NCBI RefSeq assembly: GCF_910594005.1 | Contig: NC_057820.1 | Location: forward strand, 6,639,001-6,703,000 | DNA: 64,000 nt | Source of the DNA: Cervus elaphus | Lineage: Eukaryota > Chordata > Mammalia > Artiodactyla > Cervidae | Reading direction: 5' to 3' | In this document: one piece after another, positions 33,301 to 40,925 of the stretch | Position numbering within the stretch: the stretch's first letter is position 1 | Layout: every line of letters begins with the position of its first letter | The notes under the pieces: model-generated | Told to the model about the DNA's origin: nothing | Database searches by the model: none | The model's input: the letters and a program-made list of their open reading frames with translations, nothing else | Translations under genes and position numbers: made by a program

Positions 33301-34885
33301 TGTATCATTGGCTTCAGCAATTATACACCTGAGGCCAGTCCTCTTTGATAGACCATTGTGCATTCCCTTATTTGCTCCCCATATCCAGACATAATATTAC
33401 TTTCAAAATTAAATATAAGTATTTGGAGATAAATGAAATTATAAGCTATTATAGTTCCACTATGGTTGTAAAGCCCATTTGTTTCTTTTCCTAAAGATAC
33501 ATTATTATTTTCATAGTGAGCTATATGAATGCTGTACTTTTTTTTTTTTTTTTGAATGCTGTACTTTTTTGTATATCCTAAGAAATTAATCTTTCTTGTT
33601 TTGTATATTGCCATTTCAAGAATACAAAGAATAGTTAAATTCTGGGAAATAGGTGTGTTCTGGGTGTTGATTTGCAAATTGTTACTTTCTTACGTTGCTA
33701 TTAGCATAATCACTTTCTTTTGCAATGGTTTGGTACTTCAAAAAACAAAATGAAACTAATTTAGCCTATTTTTCTGAGTTAAAGTCTTGGTATCATCCCA
33801 GAGTACTATGATTTTTCAGGTTTGATCCTTTTTATAAAATGTTATTTTCTACAATAAAATTATATTTCTTGTATTATATATTTTTATGGTCCTTAGTGTT
33901 ACAAATGCAAGTATTTTGGTTCTAATTGATGAGTAAAGAACTAATTAACTTTGTTCATGGTGCAGACATACTGAAAAGCTTCAATATAGTTAAAATGTCT
34001 TTTTCCACATTTGCTTGCCTTTATAAAAACTATGATTCATTCAGAGTACTTAACATTTGAATATATGCCATGCTCTCTCTGACACTTTCTAATTCTCAGC
34101 TGCATTCCCTAATGCATCTTTTAGTCTAGTGTCTTGAATTGCATAATGTGATTGGAATAAAATATCAGTTATTCCACAGATGTTTTATTGCTTTCTTTGT
34201 AATTGAATCACAATTTTTATTATGTTTTAGATGTGTTTTTAATTATTTATTCATTGCATACTTAATTCTGGAAAGTAATTTAACCATAGCACATGATTTA
34301 TTTTGGGGAACAGATGTTAAATAACAATATGGCAAACATGTTAAGGCTAGGTCTACATAGTTTATTTTTAACATAAATTTTGAATGTAGTATTTATTGTA
34401 ATTGCTGAATAGCGGATTCTTTAGCTTATCTATTACAGATGAGGTTGTTTTTGCCTTAATACTATTTCTGGGAAGGATGTTCATGGTGTAAGAGGTCCAT
34501 TGTTCACTTAGCCTGGCAGTCTTGCTTCTGTGAGTTATCTCGCCTTGGATTTTTTGTTTGTAGGATTGTTGCCAACAAAATTATTTCTTTTCCTTCTTCT
34601 TTTTCATTTACCTGTATTAGTTAAAGTTAAACTGCTTTTGGTGACTTCTGTGCTGAAAAAATTTTTATACACTCATGGTGGGATTTCATTTCTATGCTAT
34701 AAATGTATTACCAGTAAAAATAATCAGTGTTTTACAGTTCTTTCACTAGCAGGCTTACTTTTATGTGACGAGAATTTCCTCCTTTCACACTTCTCTGTTT
34801 TCACGCAGGTCCACATGCTGACACGGCCAGCGGATGCCAGAACCTGCAGTGTGGTTTTCGAGCCTGCTGCCGCTCTGGCGAATGA
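94..34885 (+). CDS. FBXL5: FBXL5 spliced coding region, exons 2-11 (5' end outside window)
   Basis: F-box and leucine-rich repeat protein 5, the substrate receptor of an SCF (SKP1-CUL1-RBX1) ubiquitin ligase that degrades iron regulatory proteins IRP2 and IRP1 when iron and oxygen are sufficient. The CDS joins 94-309, 3049-3144, 4442-4628, 6772-6954, 9665-9790, 13752-13900, 14606-14688, 15432-16157, 27806-27954 and 34809-34885. All junctions are AG/GT and all phases match. The exons total 663 codons plus stop, so with 28 residues on the missing first exon the protein is 691 aa, the human length. Domain order: hemerythrin-like (to about residue 160), F-box (about 202-248), acidic linker, LRRs, and a cysteine-rich C-terminus. 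No frameshift or premature stop was seen. The reading follows recall of the human protein. Confidence 0.97.
847..1041 (-). mobile_element. Bov-tA SINE
   Basis: Reads in reverse as the ruminant tRNA-Glu-derived SINE: the tRNA head is at the high-coordinate end (GGCTTTCCTAGTGGCTCAGTG on the - strand) and the body with CCACTCCAGTA lies towards the left. It forms an inverted pair with the next SINE, 35 bases away. Confidence 0.9.
1076..1268 (+). mobile_element. Bov-tA SINE
   Basis: Forward copy: head GGCTTCTCTTAGAGCTCAGC, box-B-like GGGTTCCATTCC, body with GGCAACCCACTCCAGTATTC and end GTGACTAAACCACC. Confidence 0.92.
1873..2078 (+). mobile_element. Bov-tA SINE
   Basis: Head GCTTCCCTGCTGGCTCAGTG, intact box B GGTTCGATCC, body and tail ending CAGCGACTACTACCACC. 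Open frames across it on both strands are by-products of the repeat. Confidence 0.92.
3049..3144 (+). CDS. FBXL5: FBXL5 coding exon 3 (hemerythrin-like domain)
   Basis: Thirty-two codons in frame 0, residues 101-132, from [10 protein letters not shown] to HMKEEEE. The exon follows TTTCTAG and ends at GTAAGT. It carries His126 and Glu130, the last iron ligands of the hemerythrin-like fold, within the [10 protein letters not shown] helix. This segment is identical to the human protein as I recall it, fitting strong constraint on the metal site. Confidence 0.97.
3145..4441 (+). other. FBXL5: FBXL5 intron 3
   Basis: A 1.3-kb GT-AG intron. I see no SINE, LINE or other feature that I can name in it. 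Confidence 0.8.
4442..4628 (+). CDS. FBXL5: FBXL5 coding exon 4 (end of hemerythrin domain, linker)
   Basis: Sixty-two codons plus one base, residues 133-194, beginning [10 protein letters not shown] and ending SVDEKSDK. Acceptor TTTAG, donor GTGAGA; the split codon 195 (Glu) is completed in the next exon. It forms the last helix of the hemerythrin-like domain (EELKDIKKK..., [13 protein letters not shown]) and a charged linker towards the F-box. Reading past the donor would add only GETYV before a stop. Confidence 0.97.
4629..6771 (+). other. FBXL5: FBXL5 intron 4
   Basis: A 2.1-kb intron with a Bov-tA SINE (about 4803-5008, +) and an imperfect TAA/TAT-rich tract at about 5072-5170. The remainder is A/T-rich, with no feature I can name. 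Confidence 0.8.
4803..5008 (+). mobile_element. Bov-tA SINE
   Basis: Head GGGCTTCCTTGGTGGCTCAG, body CCTGCCAATACAGGAGACAT, end GACTTAGCGAGTATACACC. The flanking GTGATAATTTAT occurs on both sides (4791-4802 and 5010-5021), a clear target-site duplication. Confidence 0.94.
6772..6954 (+). CDS. FBXL5: FBXL5 coding exon 5 (F-box)
   Basis: Begins with two bases completing Glu195 and encodes residues to Arg255. The F-box is visible as [18 protein letters not shown] followed by [12 protein letters not shown] and [12 protein letters not shown], the pattern LPxEvxxxIFsyL...[11 protein letters not shown] that binds SKP1. Acceptor TTTCAG, donor GTAGGT. Compared with human as recalled there are mild changes (for example VMV for VML and STK for SMK), none at core F-box positions. 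Confidence 0.97.
8430..8865 (+). mobile_element. BovB (RTE) 3' region, composite
   Basis: The right part (about 8545-8865) is the forward BovB 3' end: GAAGGACTGATGCTGAAGCT, ACCCTGATGCTGGGAAAGAT, GATGGTTGGATGGCATCACC and terminal ACTGAGTGACTGAACTGAAC. The left part (about 8435-8490) is the same 3' terminus in reverse (CGGTCGCTCAGTTGTGTCTG). So a short reverse end is fused head-on to a forward end. Confidence 0.85.
9414..9621 (+). mobile_element. Bov-tA SINE beside FBXL5 exon 6
   Basis: Typical head and body. It is flanked by CAGTCTAATCTT (9402-9413) and CAGTCTGATCTT (9622-9633), an 11-of-12 target duplication. The right copy ends 31 bases before the exon 6 acceptor. Confidence 0.94.
9665..9790 (+). 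CDS. FBXL5: FBXL5 coding exon 6 (acidic linker)
   Basis: Completes Gly256 and encodes [20 protein letters not shown] and the acidic stretch up to DEDADIDES, about residues 257-297, with codon 298 split at the donor GTAAGC. It links the F-box to the first LRRs and is rich in Asp and Glu. The acceptor is GAGTAG after a T-rich tract, and a SINE target duplication ends 31 bases upstream. Confidence 0.97.
11085..11400 (-). mobile_element. Dimeric Bov-tA-type SINE
   Basis: Two SINE bodies in the same reverse orientation. The left one carries the 3' end (CCTTCAGTTGTGTCCGAGTC) and a tRNA head, the right one starts at AAGAATGCTGGAGGGTATCC and ends with a second head (11385). The shared joining phrase GGGAAGCCCAAGAATRCTGG is also seen in the copy at 18882-19171, so this is one dimeric subfamily. 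Confidence 0.85.
12447..13455 (-). mobile_element. L1 (bovine type), 5'-truncated, 3' end
   Basis: On the - strand this gives the end of L1 ORF2 ([30 protein letters not shown]) and the 3' UTR ending with CCAACTAATAAAAATAAATG and an A/AAAT-rich tail at the low-coordinate end. Frames are broken by stops and shifts, so it is a dead copy. Confidence 0.93.
13752..13900 (+). CDS. FBXL5: FBXL5 coding exon 7
   Basis: Completes Glu298 and encodes [20 protein letters not shown] and on to YSSAVSSKM, residues 299-347, ending in frame 0 at ATG|GTAGGT. Contains the start of the leucine-rich repeat region ([14 protein letters not shown]). Here SGEES stands where human has SAEES as I recall it. The residue is in an acidic linker and probably tolerant of change. 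Confidence 0.97.
14080..14178 (+). repeat. MIR-like fragment
   Basis: Contains the MIR core pattern GAAACAGAGACCAAGAGAGG followed by TTAAATAATTTACTTAGTTT. It is an ancient, diverged mammalian SINE; the orientation is judged from the core. Confidence 0.6.
14190..14303 (-). mobile_element. CHR-type cetartiodactyl SINE fragment
   Basis: Reverse copy with TGTGGGATCTTAGTTCCCTG, ACCAGGGATTGAACCCAGGC and CCCTGGACTATCAGGGGAAG, the pattern of CHR-2-like tRNA-derived SINEs. Confidence 0.8.
14606..14688 (+). CDS. FBXL5: FBXL5 coding exon 8 (LRR)
   Basis: Twenty-seven codons plus two bases, residues 348-374: [20 protein letters not shown] then ISDSAFD. The [15 protein letters not shown] pattern is a typical cysteine-containing F-box LRR unit. 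Acceptor TTTTAG, donor GTTGGT; the Ser375 codon is split AG|T. Confidence 0.97.
14689..15431 (+). other. FBXL5: FBXL5 intron 8
   Basis: A 0.74-kb GT-AG intron without a repeat I can name. Open reading frames inside it show no recognisable protein. Confidence 0.75.
15432..16157 (+). CDS. FBXL5: FBXL5 coding exon 9 (LRRs and long insert)
   Basis: The largest coding exon, 726 bases, residues 375-616. It starts [20 protein letters not shown], an LRR with the paired Cys typical of FBXL proteins, then a long non-LRR insert (from about GILTTHESG to [10 protein letters not shown]) and resumes LRR sequence at [20 protein letters not shown]. The insert contains conserved blocks such as [17 protein letters not shown] and [20 protein letters not shown]. 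Donor GTGAGT after AG of split Arg617. No internal stop occurs in 241 codons; the reading frame is intact. Confidence 0.98.
16690..16880 (+). mobile_element. Bov-tA SINE (head truncated)
   Basis: Starts inside the head (CAGTAAAGTGCCTGCC), with GGGTTCGATCCTTGGGTCAG, then body and end TTGACTAAACAGCAACAAA. Confidence 0.9.
17525..17905 (-). mobile_element. L1 ORF2 fragment
   Basis: Reverse copy of L1 ORF2 sequence, recognised by + strand phrases such as ATTCTGCTGTTGACTGGAAT and CCATTATTGAAAATGGGGTA. Heavily diverged. Confidence 0.75.
17938..18058 (-). mobile_element. CHR-type SINE fragment
   Basis: Reverse copy: GGACCTAGTTCCCCAACCAG, AGATTCAGCCAGTGTACCCT and CACAGGACTGCCAGGGAAGT. It sits within or next to L1 sequence. 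Confidence 0.8.
18585..18880 (-). mobile_element. L1 3' UTR fragment
   Basis: Reverse copy of the L1 3' end: CCATGAATCAGCCATAGCAT, a C-rich stretch CCCTCCCGTCTCCCTCCCCA and CTCTATGTCTGTTTCTCCAT. More diverged than the copy at 12447. Confidence 0.7.
18882..19171 (-). mobile_element. Dimeric Bov-tA-type SINE
   Basis: Reverse dimer: AAAGTCGCTCAGTCATGTCC at the 3' end, first head GAAGCCC at about 19058, then a second body (AAGAATACTGGAGTGGGTAG) and second head ending AGGGAAGCT. The 173-residue open frame that crosses it is an accident of the repeats. Confidence 0.88.
19430..21010 (-). mobile_element. Old L1 remnant, interrupted
   Basis: T-rich reverse L1 ORF2-like sequence (for example AAGATGTTCCATTGTCTTTC) on both sides of an unrelated old repeat at about 20030-20490. 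Boundaries are uncertain. Confidence 0.45.
20030..20490 (+). repeat. Old interspersed repeat, family not assigned
   Basis: Carries the motif AACAAAGTACCACAAACTGG followed by GGTGGTTAAAATGACAGGAA and TTATTCCCTCACAGTTCTGG, a well-known ancient mammalian repeat pattern whose family I cannot name with certainty. A second diverged copy lies at 40655-40925. A short (TG)n run lies at 20306-20325. Confidence 0.55.
23249..23530 (-). mobile_element. BovA2-type SINE inside mariner
   Basis: Reverse dimeric SINE: two bodies with CAGTCGTGTCCAACTCTGCA and CTCAGTCGCATCTGACTGTT, joined by a GAAAGTGAAAAGTGAAAGTG linker. The mariner frame stops at its left edge and resumes at its right edge. Confidence 0.88.
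23895..24105 (+). mobile_element. Bov-tA SINE inside mariner
   Basis: Forward copy from ACGGTAAAGAACCCACCTGC to GACTGAAGTGACTTAACATG, with most of the tRNA head missing. Mariner 5' UTR sequence lies on both sides. Confidence 0.85.
24242..25596 (-). mobile_element. BovB (RTE) LINE, 5'-truncated
   Basis: A 1.36-kb copy, 3' end at the low-coordinate side. The - strand carries the end of the reverse transcriptase ORF, seen as [20 protein letters not shown] and [20 protein letters not shown] (24464-24877), with further pieces to about 25570; frames are broken. It is flanked by a duplication of mariner terminal-repeat sequence (24215-24241 and 25597-25623, about 23 of 27 bases alike). BovB is the family thought to have entered ruminants by horizontal transfer. 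Confidence 0.92.
26920..27470 (-). mobile_element. Old L1 fragment
   Basis: Reverse L1 3' region: + strand text CAGCCCCTGGCAACCAGTAA, TTCATTTAGCACTGTGTTTT and AGTAATGCTGCTGTGAACAT, typical of old mammalian L1 in reverse. Confidence 0.75.
27806..27954 (+). CDS. FBXL5: FBXL5 coding exon 10 (LRRs, first Fe-S cysteine)
   Basis: Completes Arg617 and encodes [20 protein letters not shown] and [19 protein letters not shown] then [10 protein letters not shown], to residue 666. Two LRRs are visible, and Cys662 of the YYC motif is one ligand of the redox-active [2Fe-2S] cluster reported for FBXL5. Acceptor TTGCAG, donor GTAATG; Gly667 is split G|GT. Read-through of the donor gives a short alternative tail ending at 28001. 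Confidence 0.97.
31705..32415 (-). mobile_element. Tigger1-family internally deleted copy
   Basis: Reverse copy: the 3' end is seen on the left (GATATTGCAAGTTTGGTTCC, TAGTCTATTAAGTGCAATAG), then 5' end sequence (AAATGTGACACAGAGACAG; GCAGGGTGGCCACAGACTTT; AATATACCTG). The middle of the transposon, including most transposase, is absent, so it resembles a non-autonomous derivative. A BovB end splits it at about 32043. Confidence 0.8.
32043..32275 (-). mobile_element. BovB 3' end inside Tigger1 copy
   Basis: Begins CAGTTCAGTTCAGTTGCTCA and runs through CCATCACCAACTTCCGGAGT and CATCTCATCCTCTGTCGTCC to CTTTTCCAATGAGTCAGCTG. The Tigger text GACACAGAGACAG before it resumes as GAGCAAATGCTGTTGG after it. 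Confidence 0.88.
34809..34885 (+). CDS. FBXL5: FBXL5 terminal coding exon 11 (Fe-S cysteines, stop)
   Basis: Completes Gly667 and encodes [20 protein letters not shown] then RSGE, ending with TGA at 34883-34885. The acceptor is ACGCAG. The cysteines (676, 681, 686 and 687 in human numbering) are all present; Cys676, 686 and 687 join Cys662 in the [2Fe-2S] cluster that gates IRP2 recruitment in published work. Short exon size and intact stop support this as the functional end of the protein. Confidence 0.97.
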
Positions 34886-36590
34886 CCCTTGACTTCTGAC
34901 CCTTGTCTACTTCATTTAGCTGAGCAGGCTTCCTTTCATGCACTTTACTTATAGCACATTTCTTGTGTTAACCATCCCTTTTTTGAGTGTGACTTGTTTT
35001 GGCCCCATTTCTTACAGCCTCAGAAATCTTAATTTACCAGTGAATTGTACAGTGTTGTTTCTCTTTGCAAATCATATTTTTGTTTTAGAGAGGGATTAGA
35101 TCTTTTCATAGGGTGAGAACAGTTTTATCAGATTTCTTTTAAATTGAATACTTTGAAAAAAATTGTCACTAATACCATGCCATTTAAAGTCTTTTTTACA
35201 TTATTTTGAGTTTTGAAGTCAATGGGTAATTGGTTCTCTTTATAGATAAACACTGTACCAAGCTTTACAGATCTTTTCAGACATACATTTCTGAAGTTTT
35301 ATTTTCAGAGACTGCACGTTTTGAAAACCGGTCTCTTTTCCATATGTTTCCTTTAATTTGAACAGTTCCCAGAGGGCCAATTCAAACATACCCACATGTA
35401 AGATTCTCTTAAGATGGTGAAATAAATTGGCTTCCTGGTGTTGGCTCCTTGAGCCGGCACAGCACCAGTGTCTTTGTACTTCCTTTCTTCAGAGACCCCA
35501 GTCCCCACCACCGTCCGAAAACTTGTCACGTTTGGGAGGGGTTTTTAAAAGTCCCACAGTCATTTGAAGAAATACATAAATAAAATCTTTGAGGACTTTA
35601 CCAAGTAATCTCTCTTGTGTTTTGATTGTGTTACAAATCTCAGTCCAGAGTTACTTTACTGTGAAATGGGTCTTTTGAACCCCCGTGAAATCAGTGTCCC
35701 TGACAAATAAGTAGTTTTAGACAGATACCTGATTTTGTTGAGCTGAAATGTCTCTTTGAAATTAATCGTGCAGTAGTCAAAATTCAGATTCATAGGCTTA
35801 TCTTCTTTGCTGTGTGAAATGACAGTTGGCATGGAGACCTGTTACTCAGAAAGGCACATACTGACTAAAGTTTACGTCATGCTATGTATAGTATTCTATC
35901 AGCAGCATACCATCCTATTTTATAAATACCTAAAGGCTATAGAATAGGAGGTAATCTTGCAGTCATGTTTCTTGTGGTCCCAAGTATTTTTTTTGTTTGT
36001 TTGTTTCATTGAGGAAGAGAAGGAGTAGGAAAGATACCAACTAGAGGTGGGCAGCTTCCAGTTCAGGCTAAGGGGAAACTACAAAGAGTTGTCTAAAATG
36101 AAGGAAGAATCAGTTGATGAGAATATAAATCAGGAGACGTCACTCTGCTTTTCAGTTTAATTAACGTTTGAACTAAACACTCTTGAGAGAGGATCCCCTG
36201 TAAGGAAGGATGTCTAATGACTCTGAAGTTTCACTTTCCTCTAAGGATTCTGTCATTTTGATTCCATTGCTGCTAACATTTGTGAAACGTTAAGATGGAA
36301 CCCCTGTAGTTTCTTGTATGTAGGGTGGGGCAGCTGAATGATCAGACCATCTTATCCTTTGAGTGTGTGTCTCTTAGCTTATTAAGTCCTCACGCCTCTT
36401 GTGGCAACACTGCACCTAGCTGCCTCCTTTAAAAGTCTGATTCCCTTAGAGAACTTGAAGAGGACATCTGAGTTTTAGTGAGCAGTTAACAGGGTCAGAA
36501 GTTTTATTTTGTAGATTGACTGTTGTGTGGTTACTGTATTTTTATTTCCTTAAGTGTTTAATAAAGTTTGTTTGAAAAGTTGACATTAGG
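34886..36590 (+). other. FBXL5: FBXL5 3' UTR (predicted)
   Basis: About 1.7 kb after the stop without any recognisable SINE or LINE, unlike the DNA on both sides, which suggests a constrained UTR. Candidate poly(A) signals AATAAA occur at 35421-35426, 35579-35584 and 36560-36565; the last is followed by a GT-rich stretch (about 36566-36575). I take the last as the main end, with the proximal ones as possible alternative sites. The end is inferred, not shown by transcript data. Confidence 0.7.
36560..36565 (+). terminator. FBXL5: Distal poly(A) signal of FBXL5
   Basis: AATAAA followed within 10 bases by a GTTTGTTTG element, the usual arrangement for cleavage and polyadenylation. It is the last canonical signal before L1-derived intergenic DNA begins at about 37.1 kb. 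Confidence 0.65.
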
Positions 36591-37900
36591 GACTATTTTA
36601 AGAAAAGAAACTGAAATAAGTCTTCTGGGGTGAGTCCCATCAAACTGCATGGTAAAATTAGTCATCTGTAACTATAGTCGTGAGTCACCACAGGAGGACT
36701 TAAGGGTATACCCCATGTCATCAGAAACCTGTCCTATTCGGGGAGTAAAAGTTTTGATAATACTTAGGGGAAAAATCATGATTAAATGGTATTTGGGGAC
36801 TTGGCTTAAATGTTATTCTTTATAAAGTAACTAATTTGAGCAGCTGGTTTTCCAGGAGTTCGAGGTAATTGAGGGGTTTCCCCTTTTGCTTTGTCCTGTG
36901 CTACATGATGTTTAGAAAACCATTGAACAGGACTTGGCAGTCTTGAGCCAGACTGACTTCAGTATATGAACACGTTGTCATATGGAAACTCAGTTTCTCT
37001 GTCATCACCTGACCTGTTTCATGGGAAGATAGCATAACTTGCATTTAGTTTTTAAATAGCACTGCTGTTTCATTATTGAGGATAATTGATGCTTTAAAAT
37101 TTCTTCTTAAGTTTTTTTTTTATCAGAATATAGTTGTTGTACAGTCTTGTTTCAAGTGTACTGCATGATGACTTGACACCTGTTTATTATATAACAGGGT
37201 TTGTGCCTCTTAGTCCCCTTTCCCTATTACCCCCCACTCCCTTCCCATAGCCACTGGTTTGTTTGCTGTATTTATGGGAGACTGCTTTTGTTTTTTAGAT
37301 TGCACATTTAAGTGAAATCATGTCATGTTTGTCTTTCTCTGTCAGGTGTATTTTACTTAATATCCTCTAGATCCATCCATGTTGTTTCAAGTGGCAAGAT
37401 TTTTTTATGGCTAAGGAGTATTCCATACACACAAACACACACGCGTATGCACGCACATCATATCTTCTTTATCCATAGATCTTTCCATCGACTCAGGTGG
37501 TTTTGATACCATGGCTATTATAAATAATGTAGCCGTGAACACTGAGTGCATTTAACTTTTAAAATTAGTGTTTTTGTTTTCTTTGGGTAAATGCTCAGAA
37601 GTGAAATGGCTGTTTTTTTTTTTTTAATTTGAGAATCCTCTATGCTGTTTTCCATAGGGGCTACATTAATGTACAGTCCCACTGACAGTGCATGAGGGTT
37701 CTTTTCCCTCTACCTTTTCACCAACACTTGTTATTTATTGTCTTTTTGTTAGTACTATTATGGCTGGTTTGAAGTGGTATCTGATTGTGGTTTCGATTTG
37801 CATTTTCCTAGTCTTGATGTTGAGCATATTTTCATGTATCTGTCAGCTGGCTGTATGTCTTTGAAAAAATATCTATTCAGGTCCATTGACCATTTTTATT

Positions 37901-38095
37901 TAAATATTTTTTTTCTTGACAGGGACCATTTTTAAAGTTTTTATTGAATTTGTTACAGTATTGCTTCGGTTTTATGTTTCTTTTTTTTTTTTTGGCCACA
38001 AGGTATATGAGATCACCTCCCTGACCAGGGATCAAACAAGCACTCTGTGCGTTAGAAGGCAAGATCTTAACCACTGGACTGCCAGGGAAGTCATC
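37901..38095 (-). mobile_element. CHR-type SINE inside L1
   Basis: TTTTTGGCCACAAGGTATAT, CCTGACCAGGGATCAAACAA and CCACTGGACTGCCAGGGAAG. The host L1 phrase CATTGACCATTTTT (from 37882) recurs as ACTGACCATTTTTT (from 38097), a likely target duplication. Confidence 0.8.
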
Positions 38096-39056
38096 TACTG
38101 ACCATTTTTTAATTTGGTGGTTTGTTTTTTTGATGCGGAGTTGTGTGAGCGCTTTGTATGTTTTAGATATTAACCCTTTGTCAAGTACATTATTTTGCAA
38201 ATATCTTCTCCCATTCAGTAGGCTGCCTTTTGTTTTGTTGAGAGTTTTTTTTCTCCATGTGAAAGCTCATTAGTTTGATGCAGCCGCATTTGCTTGTTTT
38301 TGCTTTTATTTGCCTTGCCTGAGGAGACATATCCAAGCTATTGGTAAGACCAATGTCAAAGAGCATACTGCCTATCTTTTCTTCTGAGAGTTTTATGGTT
38401 TTGGGTCTTAGGTTTAAGTCTTTAATCAATTTTGATTTTATTTTTTATTTGTTGTGAGAAACTAGTCCAGTTTGATTATTTTTATAATATAGCTGTCCAG
38501 TTTTCAAAATATTGTTTATTGAAGAGGCTGTCCTTTCCCCATTTGTATTCTTGCCACCTTTGTCATAGATTGATTAATCATCTTAGTGTGAGTTTACTTC
38601 TGGACTCTACTCTGTTCCATTGATCTATGTGTCTGTTTATTATTAGGAAGCTGATGCCCCCACTTCTTTTGTTCTTTCTCAAGATTGTTTTGGCTGTTCA
38701 GGGTCTTTTGTGTTTACATTCAATTTTAGAATTGTTTGTTCTAGTTTTGTGACAGTTCTTTTGGTATTTTGATAGAGATAGCGTTGAATCTGTAGATTGC
38801 CTTTAGTAGTACGGCCACTTTAACAATGTTAATTCCTCCAATTCACAGGTACAGTGTGTCTTTTCATCTGTGTTGTCTGCAGTTTCTTTCATCAGTGTCT
38901 TATAGCTTGTACTTGGAAAAGTACAAGCTTTTTACCTCTTTGGCTAGGTTTATTCGTAGGTTTTGTATTCTTTTTGATCAGTTATAAATGGGATTGTTTT
39001 CTTAATGTCTCTTTCTGATAGTTTGTTATTACCATATAGAAGTGCAACAGATTTAT

Positions 39057-39266
39057 GTCCAGTTGGCCCTCCATATCTGTGGTTTCTGCACCTGTGGATA
39101 CAACCAAACACGGTTGGAGAAGAGTTCACAATCTGTGGTTGATTGGATCCATGGGTATAGAACCTGCAAATGCATATAACCAACTGTAAAGAACTTGAAC
39201 ATCTGAAAATTTTGGCGTCCAAAAGAGGGTCCTGGAACCAATCTCCTGTGGATACTAAGGAGGGAC
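39057..39266 (+). mobile_element. MER2/Tigger-type DNA transposon remnant
   Basis: Left end CAGTTGGCCCTCCATATCTG and right end GGTCCTGGAACCAATCTCCT with GATACTAAGGAGGGAC are the inverted ends of MER2-like pogo-family elements. L1 text reads across the insertion (CAACAGATTTA ... TATATTAATTTTG), giving a TA duplication. Confidence 0.7.
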
Positions 39267-39534
39267 ATATATTAATTTTGAATCCTGCAGCTGTGTGGAA
39301 TTAATTTATTTGAATAGTATTTTAGTGATGCCTTAAGGACTTTCTATATACAGTATCATGTCATCTACAAGCACATTTTTGCCTTTTCCTTTCCAATTTG
39401 GATGCTTGCTTTTTTTTTTTTTTTTTTTTTGTCTTAATATTGTGACCAGGAGTTCCAATAGTATGTCGAATAAAAGTGGCAAGAGTGGGCATCCTTGTCT
39501 TGTTTTTTCTTCATTTTTAAATTATGGAAGTATG

Positions 39535-40015
39535 ATAACATTACTTTGCCAACAAAGGTCCGTCTAGTCAAGGCTATGGTTTTTCCAGTGGTCATGTATG
39601 GATGTGAGAGTTGGACTATAAAGAAAGCTGAGCGCCCAAGAATTGATGCTTTTGAACTGTGGTGTTGGAGGAGACTCTTGAGAGTCCCTTGGACTGCAAG
39701 GAGATGCAACCAGTCCATCCTGAAGATCAGTCCTGGGTATTCATTGGAAGGACTAATGCTGAAGCTGCAACTCCAATACTTTGGCCACTAATGTGAAGAG
39801 CTGACTCATTTGAAAAGACCCTGATGCTGGGAAAGATTGAGGGCAGGAGGAGAAGGGGATGGCAGAGGATGAGATGGTTGGATGGCATCACCGACTCAAT
39901 GGACATGAGTTTGAGTAAACTCTGAGAGTTGGTGATGGACAGGGAGGCCTGGCGTGCTGCAGTCCATGGGGTTGGAAAGAGTCGGACACAACTGAGCGAC
40001 TGAACTGAACTGAGC
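39535..40015 (+). mobile_element. BovB (RTE) LINE, 3' end
   Basis: Forward BovB with the end of the reverse transcriptase ORF (KVRLVKAMVFPVVMYGCESW and [20 protein letters not shown], in 39495-39791), then the 3' UTR ending ACTGAACTGAACTGAGCTGAA. Less decayed than the copy at 24242. Confidence 0.92.
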
Positions 40016-40654
40016 TGAACTGGAAAATATGGGACAAAATTGCGTATAGGTCTGCTGTAACAATTATTTTTAAAGTAGATAAATTAAGATTTTTAGTTGG
40101 ATTTTCAGTATCAAATGCCCCAAAATGAATAGAATGATTAGATAGAAAAGTAGAACAATATGGTAGACCTGAAAAGCACTATGAACCAATTCAACATAAT
40201 TAAGATTTAAACAGTTTTCACACAACATCAGGATACAAATTCTATTTAACTTCCCATAGACTATGAACCAGGAGACCATGGAACATACCTAGGGATGAAA
40301 ACAAGGAGCAAAAATTTCATGGTCTTAAAGGTTTTGAAATCATAAGGAGTCTTCTCACTTTAGAAATCAGTATCAAAAGATATTTGAAAATAACCCACAT
40401 ATTTTCAAGGGCAATGTGTCATTTGCCAAGAGAGGTATTTGACTTAGCTGTTGAAAGCCTCAGGAAGGTTAAAAGACTGAAAAAACAGGGTGATTGCAGA
40501 GAAGAAAGCATAGAAGAGAGATTGCATAGAAGAAAGCAAAGTCAGTAGTGCTGCTGTTGAGAAATCCTGTTTTACATGTTTCTATTTTGTGTACCACTTT
40601 CCATGTCAGTACATGCATTTAGTTTCTTTTAATGTTACCCGGCTTGCTTAGTTG

Positions 40655-40925
40655 ATTTGGGCTGTTAAAACAGAATGCCATAAGCTGGGTGGCTTAAATA
40701 ACATGTATTCCTGTCACTTCCAGAGGCTGGGAAGTCCAGAGTCAAGATTTTGGCAGATCTGGTGTCTCATGGAGACTCTTTCTGGTTTGTTATGACAGAC
40801 ATCTCATTGTATCCATGCATGGTGTAGAGGTGAAGTAAAGTCTCCTGTCTGTTCTTAGAGCACTAAATCCCAATTTGAGGGCTCTATCCTGAGTGGTGTA
40901 TGACATAATTACCCTCCCTGGATAC
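40655..40925 (+). repeat. Old interspersed repeat, family not assigned
   Basis: GCCATAAGCTGGGTGGCTTA, TCACTTCCAGAGGCTGGGAA and CAATTTGAGGGCTCTATCCT. Same general pattern as 20030-20490. Confidence 0.55.

Larger units (their letters stand above)
27955..34808 (+). other. FBXL5: FBXL5 intron 10
   Basis: A 6.9-kb intron, mostly A/T-rich DNA with no assigned repeat (27955-31700 and 32420-34808). The one clear insertion is a Tigger1-family element on the - strand at about 31705-32415, itself split by a BovB 3' end (about 32043-32275). A tandem pair of a 17-base unit with a poly-T separator lies at 33526-33569. Confidence 0.75.
37105..39515 (-). mobile_element. Old L1, 3' part
   Basis: Reverse L1 with 3' UTR on the left and ORF2 text to the right: AACCCTTTGTCAAGTACATT, TGGCTGTTCAGGGTCTTTTG, AATAAAAGTGGCAAGAGTGG. 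It is interrupted by a CHR SINE (about 37901-38095) and a small DNA-transposon remnant (about 39057-39266). Many stops. Confidence 0.85.

Noticed and set aside
34886..36590. CAGTG motifs in the FBXL5 3' UTR as iron-responsive elements
   Set aside because: FBXL5 controls IRPs, so an IRE would be attractive, but at the CAGTGT sites I checked (near 35055, 35465 and 35690) the five bases on each side do not pair, and no bulged C stem is seen.
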